Below, piece by piece: positions 16,570-26,076 of a stretch of DNA of 64,000 nt (positions within the stretch are counted from its first letter, which is position 1; each line of letters begins with the position of its first letter). Where the stretch lies: the NCBI RefSeq assembly GCF_033954835.1, contig NZ_CP121471.1, positions 186,001 through 250,000 on the forward strand. The letters run 5' to 3'. A program made the position numbers and the translations under genes. The notes under the pieces were generated by a model that was not told the origin of the DNA, searched no databases, and saw only the letters and a list, made by a program, of their open reading frames with translations. The stretch is from Thiorhodovibrio frisius. GTDB lineage: Bacteria > Pseudomonadota > Gammaproteobacteria > Chromatiales > Chromatiaceae.

Positions 16570-16774
16570 AGTGGTTGACTTTGAAAATGACCTGACCGAA
16601 GTCGTGGAACCCGTTTTTCAACGCACGGAACAGATCACGATCCCTTTCAGTCAGCAGCAGCTTCGCGCTTTGCGCACCAGAGCGCGGCGTGACCACCTCT
16701 CCGCAGCAGCACTGATTGAAAAGTGGGTTCGGGAGCGCCTGGACAGTGAAACGCAGGAACCAGGCTGGCGCTAA
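16508..16774 (+). CDS. CopG-like antitoxin
   Basis: This 88-residue protein from ATG 16508. MMHLPQTDSVSELAAFWQTH, then EPVFQRTEQITIPFSQQQLR and LSAAALIEKWVRERLD match the antitoxin layout with a C-terminal ribbon-helix-helix. It sits after the deleted toxin, so it is an orphan unless the truncated toxin retains a role. Confidence 0.7.
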   Translation: MMHLPQTDSVSELAAFWQTHEVVDFENDLTEVVEPVFQRTEQITIPFSQQQLRALRTRARRDHLSAAALIEKWVRERLDSETQEPGWR

Positions 16775-16830
16775 ATCCCCTGTTGGCTTTAACAGCCGGT
16801 TTTGTGCTTCATTTCAACCTGTCGTCACTG

Positions 16831-17312
16831 ATGAAATCTGTTGTGCTATCCACCACCCTCATCCCCCTGCGCGGCGGCTCCAAGAGCATCCCCCAAAGAC
16901 TGTCATTTGGCAAAACATCAAGCCCCTGGCCGGCCAACCCCTGTGCGCCTGGGTGCTGCAAGCCGCCCGCGCCGCCACCGGCATCGATGCCGTCTATGTC
17001 TCCACCGACTGCCCCGAGATCGCCGCCGTGGTGCGCACCAAGCGCTTTTTCTGGCAGGATTACGCCACCCTGATCAACGACGACCCGCTCCAACGCCCGC
17101 GCCGCCAGGACTTTGCCGGCACACTGATTGAACATGGGATGGAAAACGGCGCCTTCACCATCACCCGCCGCGCCATTCTCGAACAGGACCGCTGCCGCCT
17201 CGGCGGGCGCATCGGCCTCCACGAGATGCCCGAGCACAGCGCCCTGGAGATCGACGAGCCGGAGGATTGGGCGCGGGTCGAAGCCCTGTTACACCGCGAG
17301 GAACCGCACTGA
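16831..17312 (+). pseudogene. neuA: Acylneuraminate cytidylyltransferase with frameshift and internal deletion
   Basis: ATG 16831 begins MKSVVLSTTLIPLRGGSKSI, the CTP-binding loop of NeuA-type enzymes. An insertion of ~16 bases (GACTGTCATTTGGC region, ~16900) shifts the frame. The sequence then resumes NIKPLAGQPLCAWVLQAARA and jumps from CPEIAAV to [10 protein letters not shown], omitting the middle found at 13103 and 16183. The C-terminus (GAFTITRRAILEQDR, EIDEPEDWARVEAL) is intact and overlaps the neuB start by one base. Confidence 0.82.
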
Positions 17313-19564
17313 TGCGCATCGAAAACAAAATCTAGGACGATCTGGTCTTCTCCGGCGAGTCCATCCTGGAGGCGCTGCGGCGCATCAACACCAACCAGGC
17401 GCGCATCATCTTCGTGGTCGAAGACAACGGTGCCCTGATCGGCGCGGTCAGCGATGGCGACGTGCGCCGCTGGATCACCGACACCGCCGAGCTGGACCTG
17501 AACCGGCCTATCGATTGGGTGATGAACCGCCAGTTCGTCGCCCTGCCGGTCACCACCAAGCCGGCGGTGATCGCCGAGCACTTCGACCACAAACGCGACA
17601 TCCTGCCGCTGACCGATGCCGCCGGGCGCTTCGTCGCCCTGGCGCGGCGCAGTGCCGAGGGCTTTCAGCTCGGCGAACGGCTGATCCGCGAGGACGGGCC
17701 AGCCTTCGTCATCGCCGAGGTCGGCAACAACCACAATGGCGACCTCGCCCTGGCCAAGCGCTTGGTCGATCTGGCGCAGGAGGCCGGCGCCGATTGCGTC
17801 AAGTTCCAGATGCGCGACCTCGGCAGCCTCTATTCCAACCAGGGCAGGAATGCCGAAGCCGGCTATGGCCTCGGCTCCCAATACACCCTGGATCTGCTCA
17901 ACCGCTTCCAGCTCCGTAATGCGCAACTGCTGGAGGTGTTCGAGCATTGCCGCGCGCGCGGCATCCTGCCGCTGTGCACGCCCTGGGATCTGGCCAGCCT
18001 GCGGGTGCTGGAAGGCGATGGGCTGCCCGGCTACAAGATCGCCTCCGCCGACCTGACCAACCACGAGCTGCTCGACGCCGCGGCGGCCACCGGCAAGCCG
18101 CTGATCCTCTCCACCGGCATGAGCACCGAGGCCGACATCAACAGCGCCGTGGCGCTGCTGCGCCGCCTGGGCGCGCCCTTCGCGCTGCTGCACTGCAACT
18201 CCACCTATCCCGCCCCCTACAAGGACGTGAACCTGAGCTACCTGCCGCGCCTGAAGCAACTGGCCGGCACCCTGGTCGGCTACTCCGGGCATGAGCGCGG
18301 CATTGCCATCCCGGTGGCGGCGGTGGCGCTGGGGGCCAGGATCATCGAAAAGCATTTCACCGTCGATCGCGGCATGGAAGGCAACGACCACAAGGTCAGC
18401 CTGCTGCCGGAGGAATTCGCCGAGATGGTGCGCCAGATCCGCGCGGTGGAAGAGGCCATGGGCCAGAGCGGCGCGCGTGCGCTCAGCCAGGGCGAGCTGA
18501 TCAACCGCGAGAATCTGGCCAAGAGCCTGGTGATCACCCAGGCGCTGCCCAAGGGCGCGACCATCCGCCGCGAGCTGATCGCGATCAAAAGCCCCGGCCA
18601 GGGCTTGCAGCCCAACCGCATCGAGGAGCTGGTCGGGCGCCTCGCCCAGCGCGATTTTCAGCCCGGGGATCTGTTCTTTGAATCCGACCTCAGCCAAGCC
18701 TCGGCGCGCCCGTCGCGCTATCGCTTCAGCCGCCCCTATGGCATCCCGGTGCGCTATCACGACTACCAGCGCCTGACCGAGGGGCTAGAGCTGGATTTCG
18801 TCGAGTTCCATCTGAGCTAACACGACCTGGAGGTGACTCTGGCCGAGGCGCTGCCCAGCGAGCCGCAGCCGATCGGCTTTGCGGTGCACAGCCCGGAGCT
18901 GTTCGCCGGCGACCATATCCTCGACCTGGCCAGCGCCGACGCGGCCTATCGGCGCCACTCCACCGACGAACTGCGCCGGGTGGTGGCCATCGCCGCCGAG
19001 CTGCGCCAGTATTTCCCCAAGACCCAGCGCCCGGTGCTGGTGCTCAACGCCGGCGGCTGGACCCCGCACGGCTTCCTGCCGGTCGCCGAGCGTGCCGCGC
19101 TCTATGACCGCGTGGCCGAGTCCCTGGCCGAGATCGACCTCAGCCCGGTCGAGCTGGGCATCCAGACCATGCCGCCGTTCCCCTGGCACTTCGGCGGCCA
19201 GAGCCACCATAACCTGTTCGTCGATGCCGAGGAGATCCGCGCCTTCTGTGAGCGCACTGGGCACAAGATCTGTCTCGACATCTCGCACTCGATGATGGCC
19301 TGCAACTATTATCACTGGGACTTCGGCGAGTTCCTGAAGACCGTGCTGCCCTATAGCGTGCATCTGCATGTGGTGGATGCCAAGGGCGTCGATGGCGAAG
19401 GTGTGCAGATCGGCGAAGGCGATGTGGATTTCTGCCAACTCAAGGCGGCCTTAGACCAATACGCGCCGGGGGTGCAGTTCATCCCTGAGGTCTGGCAGGG
19501 GCATAAGAACCGGGGCGAGGGGTTTTGGCAGGCGTTGGCGTTTTTGGAGGGGGTGGGGGTTTGA
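17312..19564 (+). pseudogene. neuB: N-acetylneuraminate/legionaminate synthase fusion with two in-frame stops
   Basis: The continuous frame encodes a CBS pair (~10-110), the NeuB TIM barrel (AFVIAEVGNNHNGDLALAKR, CVKFQMRD, LCTPWD, YKIASADLTNHELLD, LILSTGMSTEADI, EKHFTVDRGMEGNDHKVSL), a SAF-like domain (QPNRIEELVGRL) and a C-terminal sugar-isomerase-like barrel (NAGGWTPHGFLPVAER, KICLDISHSMMACNYYHWDF). TAG at 17333 (after MRIENKI) and TAA at 18818 (after FHLS) each stand where Tyr is expected. An internal GTG at 17414 could still give the barrel alone, ending at 18820. It overlaps neuA and was part of nonulosonic-acid synthesis. Confidence 0.85.
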
Positions 19565-19742
19565 CGACGACGATGAAGATCATCACGCATCCCGGAGCGT
19601 ACCCGTCGAACGGACTGCCGCTTAAATGAGCCTGACCCAAGGGGCGAGGGGGTTTGGCAGAGACCACCTCAGCGCTTAGGATTTCGCGCGGCACTCGGCC
19701 AGAAATGAAATCGTAGAAATCCATCGTGGCCAAGCAAATAAC
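19565..19742. other. Intergenic segment with a short remnant ORF
   Basis: ATG 19572 opens an 18-codon remnant (MKIITHPGAYPSNGLPLK) ending at 19628. It may be the beginning of a lost sugar gene; nothing else is recognised. Confidence 0.3.
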
Positions 19743-20576
19743 TTGAACAGCAAGATTATAGGATGCTGCCGATTTTCCGTGATTACACCGGATGGAAGAT
19801 CCTGGCAGGTCGGTAGGCGGCAGGGTGCGGATGCGTATAAGAACGCCGTCTTGGATGCGCGTCGGCTAGATTGCCGATTGTCGTTGTTTCGCCAGATCAC
19901 CTTACCCTCAATCGTTGGACAGACGATTGCTCCCGACAAGGAGTGGTTTCGTTTTTTTCTCTTTGTCTCCGATCTGTTGCCAGCCGATCATTACGCACAA
20001 CTGGCGGCGATCGTTGCTCAGCATCACTGGTGCCAATTCGTATCAGTTGGTGTCGAGGAGGGGGCACTGGGGAAGGCTTGAGCAAGGTCAGTTGCCGATT
20101 TTGTCGATCGAGATACCTGTTACGTGACGTTTCGTCTTGATGACGATGATGCGTTAGCGCGAGGTTACCTTGCCCGGTTGCTGCAGTATGCGCATTCGCG
20201 ATACCGCGGTCATGTATTGACCTTTCCAGCAGGGTATAAGGCTTGGTTCGATCATGCTGCGCAAACATACACCCAAGTCGCAGAGCATTGGGAACCCAAG
20301 ATCGCGTTAGGGCTTGCCTACGTCGGACATGGGCAAGATAAGGTCAAGCAGGTGTTCCAAGTCGGCAACCACACGCAGGTCGACCGGCATTTTCCGCTCG
20401 TGTCCTTGCCGGATAGGCCCATGTACTTGCGTAGCTTCCATGATGATAATGATGTGCTATTAGCAGAAGACTTGTCGATGAGGCGTACCAAGATCAAGCG
20501 GATCTTTGAGCAAGCGCCGCCTGTCGAGACGATGACACTGCATCAGCATTTCGCCTTGGGCTTTTCGGAGCGCTAA
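19743..20576 (+). pseudogene. Putative rhamnosyltransferase (GT, PF11316-like) with in-frame TGA
   Basis: The frame from TTG 19743 has CRLSLFRQITLPSIVGQTIA and EWFRFFLFVSDLLPADHYAQ, then a TGA at 20079. The same frame continues ARSVADFVDRDTCYVTFRLD with the DDDDA nucleotide-sugar/metal motif and ends FALGFSER. A Trp codon (TGG to TGA) is a likely origin of the stop. Without readthrough the DxD half is not made. It may once have acted on the sugars made by the neighbouring genes. Confidence 0.7.
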
Positions 20577-20579
20577 AGA

Positions 20580-20766
20580 GTGCGGCTGGCGATGGTGCGA
20601 TCTGCTCGAGCGCCTGGCGCGGGTGCCGGCGCGGGTCGAGATCGCCAGTGAGTTCCGCTATCGCGAGCCGATCCTCGACCCGAGCGGGTTGTTCGTGGTG
20701 ATCTCCCAATCCGGCGAGACCGCCGACACCCTGGAGGCGATCAAGCTGGCCAAGGCGCAAGGCCTA
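20580..20766 (+). pseudogene. glmS: Internal fragment of glucosamine-fructose-6-phosphate aminotransferase
   Basis: [20 protein letters not shown] and [20 protein letters not shown] match the isomerase (SIS) domain of GlmS. About 60 of ~610 residues remain, without start or end. GlmS-like genes (PtmA/LegF context) occur in legionaminate clusters, so this fits the island. Confidence 0.8.
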
Positions 20767-20815
20767 GCGAACTGGCGCTTGCGGATGGAGCTGTCTCTGC
20801 TGGCACCCAATCGGC

Positions 20816-20827
20816 TAGACTCGCCCC
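20816..20827 (+). promoter_or_regulatory. CTANACT-N6-ATG box before 20828
   Basis: CGGCTAGACT, six bases, ATG. The gene it served is truncated. Confidence 0.5.
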
Positions 20828-21049
20828 ATGACCACCGAAATCCTCGACCAACCAGACAGAGTCCCGCTGCGCCAATGGCACCGCGCCTTCGGCATCGCGA
20901 TTCCGGACAGCAGCAGTCTCACCTTCAGGGCGGCCAGTTGCCGTTACATCGTGACCCACAATCTTCGGGATTTCAGAGGGTCCGAACGGTGGAGCGTCGA
21001 GGCTATCGCCCCACGCGTCTTGTTGAAACACCTGGAGGCATTGCTGTGA
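20828..21049 (+). pseudogene. Chimera: start of an Rpn-associated gene joined to a PIN-toxin C-terminus
   Basis: [20 protein letters not shown] is an unassigned N-terminus under a CTANACT box. After ~35 codons the frame continues [20 protein letters not shown] and [18 protein letters not shown], the C-terminal strand and helix of a PIN-domain (VapC/COG1569-like) toxin. The catalytic N-terminus of the PIN domain is missing. Confidence 0.6.
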
Positions 21050-21282
21050 GCACTCTGACCATCAACATCCCGGACAGCCTCGTCGGTCGGCTGCAGCAGT
21101 TTGCTGTGGATCAAGGCATCACCCTGGATCAACTGCTTTCCTCGGCTGCTGCCGAAAAACTCAGTACACTCATGACCGTTGAGGATCTGCGCGAGCGCAG
21201 CGCCCATGGCGACCACGCTGCCTATCTGCGCTTTCTGGAATCCTCTGCCGACGTTCCACCGATGCACGGCGACGAACTGTAA
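21046..21282 (+). CDS. RHH antitoxin of the truncated PIN toxin
   Basis: This 78-residue protein from GTG 21046 overlaps the PIN fragment stop (GTGA); GGAGG lies ten bases upstream. [20 protein letters not shown] then [17 protein letters not shown] is a ribbon-helix-helix, followed by [20 protein letters not shown]. The same order (PIN first, antitoxin second) occurs at 47071-47750. Confidence 0.75.
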   Translation: MSTLTINIPDSLVGRLQQFAVDQGITLDQLLSSAAAEKLSTLMTVEDLRERSAHGDHAAYLRFLESSADVPPMHGDEL

Positions 21283-21416
21283 GTGATCCCGCCTAACCGC
21301 AGGCTCCCACAATATCGATGAGGGTCTGAAAGCGCGCTTCTACGCCGCGCTGGAGTGGGCGGTGGCGGATCGCTTGTACGCGCCGTTCGCGGATCGCGCG
21401 GCGCTGCTCGCGACGG

Positions 21417-22142
21417 GTGTCACCGCAACCCCCGAGCGGGGATGCACCGAGCCTGCTGAACGCCGCACTGGTGCTACGCAGCGGACATGCGCCCGAGGAT
21501 CTGGCCCTGGCCATGGGCCTGAGTCGCTCGCCGATGGGCCATGTGCAGTGCGATAACGGCAGCCTGGTGCTCGGCACGGTCTGGTTGATCGGCCGCGCGC
21601 ATCTGTTGGTCTGCGATCAGCTGCAGGGCGCGGCCCCCTTGCCAGTCGCCGACCACTGGCACGGACATCCGGAGCTGTATTGGTGTATTCAGCAAGGTGA
21701 GGCGCTGCTGGCCAGTGCGGAGCCGCCCGAGCGGCTGTTACGGATCAGCTCGCCACAGTGTGCGCTGGAGCCGGCGGATCTGGACCGATTGCCCGGCTCG
21801 CGCGGGCCGTTGACGCTGTCGGTCAGCCTCAGCCCGGCACCTGGCGAGCCGATCCCGCGCGCACGGGCGTCGGCACCGCTGTTGGTCACGGCCAAGCGCG
21901 AGGGGGCGATGGTGCACGCACGTTGCGAGGCCAGCCCGGAGCATTTCCAGGGTGCCTTGGAGTCTGCCTTTTACCTCATGGTCGGGGGCAAGAAGGCCGT
22001 GGTGCACTGGTACACGCCGAGCCCAGAGGTAGCGCTTCAGATTCCGGAGGGGGCAGGCCGTGAGCCCCTGGAAGTCCGAGGCTTCGTGCGCGAGCAAGCG
22101 CATCCGGACAAGAAGCGGATGCTGGCCGCTGCGGTGAGGTAG
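21417..22142 (+). CDS. Hypothetical protein, probably chimeric or partial
   Basis: This 241-residue ORF from GTG 21417. DNGSLVLGTVWLIGRAHLLV, HWHGHPELYWCIQQGEALLA and ESAFYLMVGGKKAVVHWYTP suggest a beta-rich domain of a larger surface-polysaccharide protein. No family is recognised. The region before it (ARFYAALEWAVADRLYAPF, 21326-21400, another frame) is a fragment of a different gene, and the ORF ends at the rfbG junction, so neither end is secure. Confidence 0.35.
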   Translation: MSPQPPSGDAPSLLNAALVLRSGHAPEDLALAMGLSRSPMGHVQCDNGSLVLGTVWLIGRAHLLVCDQLQGAAPLPVADHWHGHPELYWCIQQGEALLASAEPPERLLRISSPQCALEPADLDRLPGSRGPLTLSVSLSPAPGEPIPRARASAPLLVTAKREGAMVHARCEASPEHFQGALESAFYLMVGGKKAVVHWYTPSPEVALQIPEGAGREPLEVRGFVREQAHPDKKRMLAAAVR

Positions 22143-22152
22143 AGGTCGAGGG

Positions 22153-22955
22153 GCCGCCCAAGCCCTGGTGCGTGCCGGCTATCGCGATCCCCTCGGCACC
22201 TGGGCGACCAACACCCTGGGCACCGCTCATCTGCTCGACGCCCTGCGCCCAGTGTCGGCGCTGCGGGTGGTGGTGGCCATCACCACCGACAAGGTCTATC
22301 AGAACCTGGAACAACCGCTGCCCTATCGCGAGACCGACGCCCTTGGCGGCCATGACCCCTACAGCGCTAGCAAGGCGGCGGCGGAGCTGGTCATCGCCAG
22401 CTATCGCGATGCCTTTCTGGCCGAGCAGGGCGTGGCGGTCGCCTCGGCACGTGCCGGCAATGTCATCGGCGGCGGTGACTGGGCGGACGATCGGCTCCTG
22501 CCCGACGCCGTGCGCGCCTGGCACCACGGCCAGCCGCTGCCGGTGCGCCGCCCCGAGGCCATCCGCCCCTGGCAGCATGTGCTGGAACCGCTCAACGCCT
22601 ATCTGCAACTGGCCGAGCAGCTCTGGGCACACCCCGAACGCGCCGGTGGCTACAACTTTGGCCCTCACACCCACGAGGCCGCCAGTGTGCGCCAGGTCAT
22701 CGAACACGCCCAAGTCCTCTACGGCTGTGGCGAGGTGCTCTGGGGCGATGGCCAGGACGGCCCGCACGAAGCCGGCTGGCTGGCCCTGGAGATCGCCAAG
22801 GCGCGCCATCAACTCGGCCTCGCACCGCGCTGGCCCTGGCCACCGGCCTGGCCCGCACCCTGGACTGGTATCGCCGCCAGACCGCTGGCGAAGCAGCGCG
22901 CGCCCTGTGCGAGGCCGACATCGCCGCCTTTGAAGCCACCACGGCCGCTGCCTGA
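22153..22955 (+). pseudogene. rfbG: CDP-glucose 4,6-dehydratase, 5'-truncated and frameshifted
   Basis: It begins inside the enzyme at AAQALVRAGYRDPLGTWATN. VVAITTDKVYQNLEQPLPYR, DPYSASKAAAELVIASYRDA (YxxxK) and SARAGNVIGGGDWADDRLLP are diagnostic of RfbG/DdhB. The Rossmann N-terminus is gone. Near 22833 one G is missing from CGCTGGGCC, so the last ~40 residues (LATGLARTLDWYRRQTAG) lie in another frame and end at TGA 22953. Confidence 0.87.
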
Positions 22956-22974
22956 GGTGTTCCCTCTGAGCCCC

Positions 22975-23361
22975 ATGAGCCGATTCACCCCGCACGCGAC
23001 CCCCATTGCGGATCTCATCCTGCTCGAACGCCATTCGCTCGGCGACGCGCGCGGCTTTCTCGAACGCCTCTACTGTCAGGAGGAGCTGCGCCCCCTGCTC
23101 GGTGAGCGGCGCATCGTCCAGATCAACCGCACCCTGACCGCCCAGGCCGGCACGGTGCGCGGCCTGCATTTTCAACATCCGCCGCACGCCGAGCTGAAAG
23201 CCGTCACCTGCCTGCGCGGCGCGATCTTCGATGTCGCCGTCGATCTGCGCCAGGGCTCGTCGACCTTCCTGCACTGGCATGCCGAGCGCCTGAGCGGCGA
23301 TCAGCCACGCACCCTGGTGATCCCGGAAGGCTTCGCCCACGGCTTCCAGACCCTGACCGAC
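22975..23361 (+). pseudogene. rfbC: dTDP-4-dehydrorhamnose 3,5-epimerase, 3'-truncated
   Basis: From ATG 22975: LERHSLGDARGFLERLYCQE, IVQINRTLTAQAGTVRGLHF (catalytic-type His), PHAELKAVTCLRGAIFDVAV and PEGFAHGFQTL are classic RfbC cupin motifs. The gene is cut at about residue 129 of ~180 by repeat A and the intron. It follows rfbG as in CDP- or dTDP-sugar operons. Confidence 0.87.
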
Positions 23362-23374
23362 AATTCCGGGGACA
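23362..23374 (+). repeat. Repeat A copy 6, left half
   Basis: AATTCCGGGGACA, the 5' exon of intron copy 3; right half at 24176-24189. Confidence 0.85.
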
Positions 23375-24175
23375 GTGCGGCCTGGCAAGGCCGCGTGCTC
23401 TAGCGGGTTAGAGTCCCGCCCGGGTAATCGTGAGCCGCGAGCCCGGTATCAAGCCTTACGGCGCGAAGGGTAACTGACGCGTCGGTGCGTAGGCATGAAA
23501 ACAGGCGAGGTGCAAAGGTAGCGGGTGAAGCCGCCCCTGAAGGTGTAGAGCCCCGAAAAGAATTTGTCGGAGAGTGCCGACGGGTTTGTCCCCCCGGCAG
23601 GCAACACTCCATGTCGCGTCAAGGTCAGTGGCATGGAGACTCCCCGGGGTCCGAGGCCGTATCGAGCCTTACATTGAGAGCACGTGGTAACCAGGGAGAT
23701 CCAACAGCCGGTCTGCGGGAGGTGGGCACCGATGAACAAGTCTAATCAACGAGGACATCGGCGGTGGTTGCTGGAAGTCGGAGCCACTCGTATGAGCGAT
23801 GACGCCCGGTAATGCGGGTCGAGCAAAGGAGTGGCGGTTTGGGAGATTGCATTGGTCTAACACGCCCCTACACCGAGAGGACTCTGCGCGTGAAAACGAG
23901 AGCCGATGCGATTCACACCAATGGAGCCAAGCGCGAGAAACATGGGTGGTCTGATGGAAGGAGGGCTTTCTGTGTTGATGGGTTGAGACAGCCCATTCCT
24001 TGGTGAATGACCTGAACTGGGAGCCGGATGGTGTAACACTCCAAGTCCGGTTCTGCGAGGAGCCGGGTAACGAAGCTGCGCACGGTCATAATATTGTGGC
24101 ACCGCCGGGAAACCAGGCGGAAACAGAGAAAACAAACCTTGACCTAAACGCGGACAAGTTCCCGGCTTACTCTCC
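23375..24175 (+). mobile_element. Group II intron, ORF-less, copy 3
   Basis: This 801-nt copy is essentially identical to copy 2. It is flanked exactly by the two halves of repeat A (GGGGACA before, GTATACTTAATTCC after). If still active, splicing would restore the uninterrupted repeat RNA. Confidence 0.87.
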
Positions 24176-24189
24176 GTATACTTAATTCC
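24176..24189 (+). repeat. Repeat A copy 6, right half
   Basis: GTATACTTAATTCC, followed by the 70-nt leader of the RAYT gene. Confidence 0.85.
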
Positions 24190-24259
24190 TAGACGAAGAA
24201 CGCGCAATGGCGTAAAGTCTTGCCAAGGCGTTTGTGACGGGTGAGACATTGACGGAGCG

Positions 24260-24958
24260 ATGGCAAGACTTCCGCGCGTGGTGGTTCCGGGTTTGCCGCA
24301 TCATGTGACGCAGCGCGGCAACAGGCGCCAACAAACCTTCTTTAGCGACGATGATTACGCCGAGTATCGTCGTTTGCTATCGCTGTCCTGTCGTGCCTGC
24401 GAAACGCGGGTGTTGGCCTACTGCTTGATGCCCAATCATGTGCATCTGATTCTGGTGCCGGCGACGGAGTTTGGTTTGCGCGATGCCTTGGGTGAAGCCC
24501 ATCGGCGCTACACCCGGATGATCAATTTTCGCCAAGGCTGGCGCGGTCACCTGTGGCAGGAACGGTTCCACTCGTTCGTCATGGATGAGCGGCATTTGAT
24601 TGCTGCCGCTCGGTATGTGGAGTTAAATCCCGTGCACGCTCGTCTTTGCCAACGACCAGAGGATTGGGAGTGGTCGAGTGCGCGGGCACATTTGGCGGGA
24701 GCGGATGATGCGCTTGTCCAAGTCGGGCCGCTGTTGGAGTTGATTTCAGACTGGCGCCGTTTCCTTGGCGAGTCGGAGGACAATGACACCGTTGAAGCCC
24801 TGCACGCCCATGCCCGCACCGGGCGCCCGCTTGGCGGGGATGACTTTGTCGAAGCACTGGAGCAGCGCCTCGGTCGTGCGCTCAAGCGCCAAAAGCCTGG
24901 GGCAAAGCCTCGCCAACGGGACACTGAAACCCGCGATCTGTTCGACCATGACGCTTAA
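24260..24958 (+). CDS. REP-associated tyrosine transposase (RAYT), copy 2
   Basis: This 232-residue paralogue of the 8213 product has all motifs (CLMPNHVHLILVP, AARYVELNPVHARL). It is downstream of intron copy 3 and upstream of the same phosphoribosyltransferase-like sequence as copy 1. The element therefore appears to have been duplicated together with its 3' flank. Confidence 0.92.
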   Translation: MARLPRVVVPGLPHHVTQRGNRRQQTFFSDDDYAEYRRLLSLSCRACETRVLAYCLMPNHVHLILVPATEFGLRDALGEAHRRYTRMINFRQGWRGHLWQERFHSFVMDERHLIAAARYVELNPVHARLCQRPEDWEWSSARAHLAGADDALVQVGPLLELISDWRRFLGESEDNDTVEALHAHARTGRPLGGDDFVEALEQRLGRALKRQKPGAKPRQRDTETRDLFDHDA

Positions 24959-25392
24959 ACCGGCCCGAACCCCGTGGCGCGATTTTCCGCCCGTGGTGAT
25001 TCACAGCCCTGAAATCGCGGTCAAGTGGATTTGCCCGCCTGGCCAGACCGGCCGCATTTGATGGCGAAGTCATTTCCGGAGCCACTTACTTGCTGGTGGA
25101 TGACTTTGTCGGACAAGGTGGAACACTTGCAAACCTGAAGGGGCATATCGAGTCGAATGGCGGCGTCGTCATCGGTGCAACGGTACTCACCGGCAAACCC
25201 TTTTCTGCCGTTCTGTCGCCAACACGAGAGCAGCTCACTGCGCTGAGGGAGAAACATGGACAAACACTTGAAACCTGGTGGCACGAGCGATTCGGTTATG
25301 GGTTCGATTGCCTTACTCAATCAGAAGCTCGTTACCTCGAACGTTCCCCGGATGCTGACACCATTCGAAGTCGCGTTATTGAGGAAGAGTAA
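24949..25392 (+). pseudogene. Phosphoribosyltransferase-like gene, disrupted
   Basis: The start (RDFPPVVIHSPEIAVK) is followed by a deletion and frame change at ~25024. The frame then reads FDGEVISGATYLLVDDFVGQ, with the PRPP-loop type VDDFVGQGGT, and GHIESNGGVVIGATVLTGKP to EARYLERSPDADTIRSR. The copy at 8901 carries a different deletion. Together they outline the ancestral type I PRTase-like protein. Confidence 0.65.
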
Positions 25393-25458
25393 GCAGGAAA
25401 TTGCTGAGCGTTATCGGATGTCAAGCACCTTTCCCGATTGACCCGTTGCGTTGAGACG

Positions 25459-25647
25459 ATGTCATGGAAAGTGTTACCGGCTTTTAGCGAAAGGGGGCTC
25501 GCGAAAATTGCCGAGCAACCCGCCTGGTTCCCGACCCCAGCGGTGGTGCGCGAGCGCCTCGGGTTGCGAGCAGGAAACGCTGAGCTTCAACCGGGAGCAG
25601 CCGTGACCGTCCTGCCATTGAATAAACGCAAATATGTGATAGGCTAG
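25459..25647 (+). CDS. Hypothetical small protein
   Basis: This 62-residue ORF from ATG 25459 (MSWKVLPAFSERGLAKIAEQ, VLPLNKRKYVIG) ends one base before the next start. No family is recognised. It may be a remnant between the PRTase fragment and the HigB-like gene. Confidence 0.3.
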   Translation: MSWKVLPAFSERGLAKIAEQPAWFPTPAVVRERLGLRAGNAELQPGAAVTVLPLNKRKYVIG

Positions 25648-26064
25648 GTGGCGAACTCAACGTGGCAAATCCGGTGTTACTGCTCCCCCAGCGGGCGCAA
25701 CCCCGTGCAGACGCACTACGACAACGCCAGTGACGCACTCCAAGCCGCGCTGGAAGTCGAGCTTGACTACCTGCGCTGTCGCCCCCGCGAGCACTGGCGT
25801 CGCCCGCGCGCGGCCAAGCTGAACAAATGCACGGCTGATCGCGACCTGTTTGAGATTCGCTTCCAGGCCGAGCGGGTGCAACAGCGCCCGATTGGCTGTT
25901 TTGGCCCCGCACCACAGTGCTTCACCCTGCTGCTGTGGGCCATTGAGAAAGGCGGCGCCCTGCAGCCGCGCGACTGGTGCCAGCGCGCCGCGCGCCGGCG
26001 CCAGGCGTTGCTCGACGGCCAGGCGCGGGCCCTGGCCTTACAGTTCGACCACACGCCGACCTGA
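25648..26064 (+). CDS. HigB/RelE-like toxin (phage Gp49-like)
   Basis: This 138-residue protein from GTG 25648. QIRCYCSPSGRNPVQTHYDN, LDYLRCRPREHWRRPRAAKL and DLFEIRFQAERVQQRPIGCF match PF05973-type RelE-fold toxins; the tail (ALLDGQARALAL) is longer than usual. It is 12 bases before an XRE regulator gene, the usual order for HigBA pairs. Confidence 0.72.
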   Translation: MANSTWQIRCYCSPSGRNPVQTHYDNASDALQAALEVELDYLRCRPREHWRRPRAAKLNKCTADRDLFEIRFQAERVQQRPIGCFGPAPQCFTLLLWAIEKGGALQPRDWCQRAARRRQALLDGQARALALQFDHTPT

Positions 26065-26076
26065 ACGGAGATCATC

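Noticed and set aside
17333-20081. In-frame TAG/TAA/TGA codons considered as recoding (Sec, Pyl)
   Set aside because: Different stop codons are used in one locus, at positions expected to be Tyr or Trp, with no SECIS-like structure seen; simple nonsense mutation fits.
21976-23388. Long antisense ORF opposite rfbG/rfbC
   Set aside because: GC-rich codon bias on the real strand leaves the antisense frame open; its product is low-complexity and the plus strand has clear enzyme motifs. The same applies to 17060-18760 and 29601-30560.
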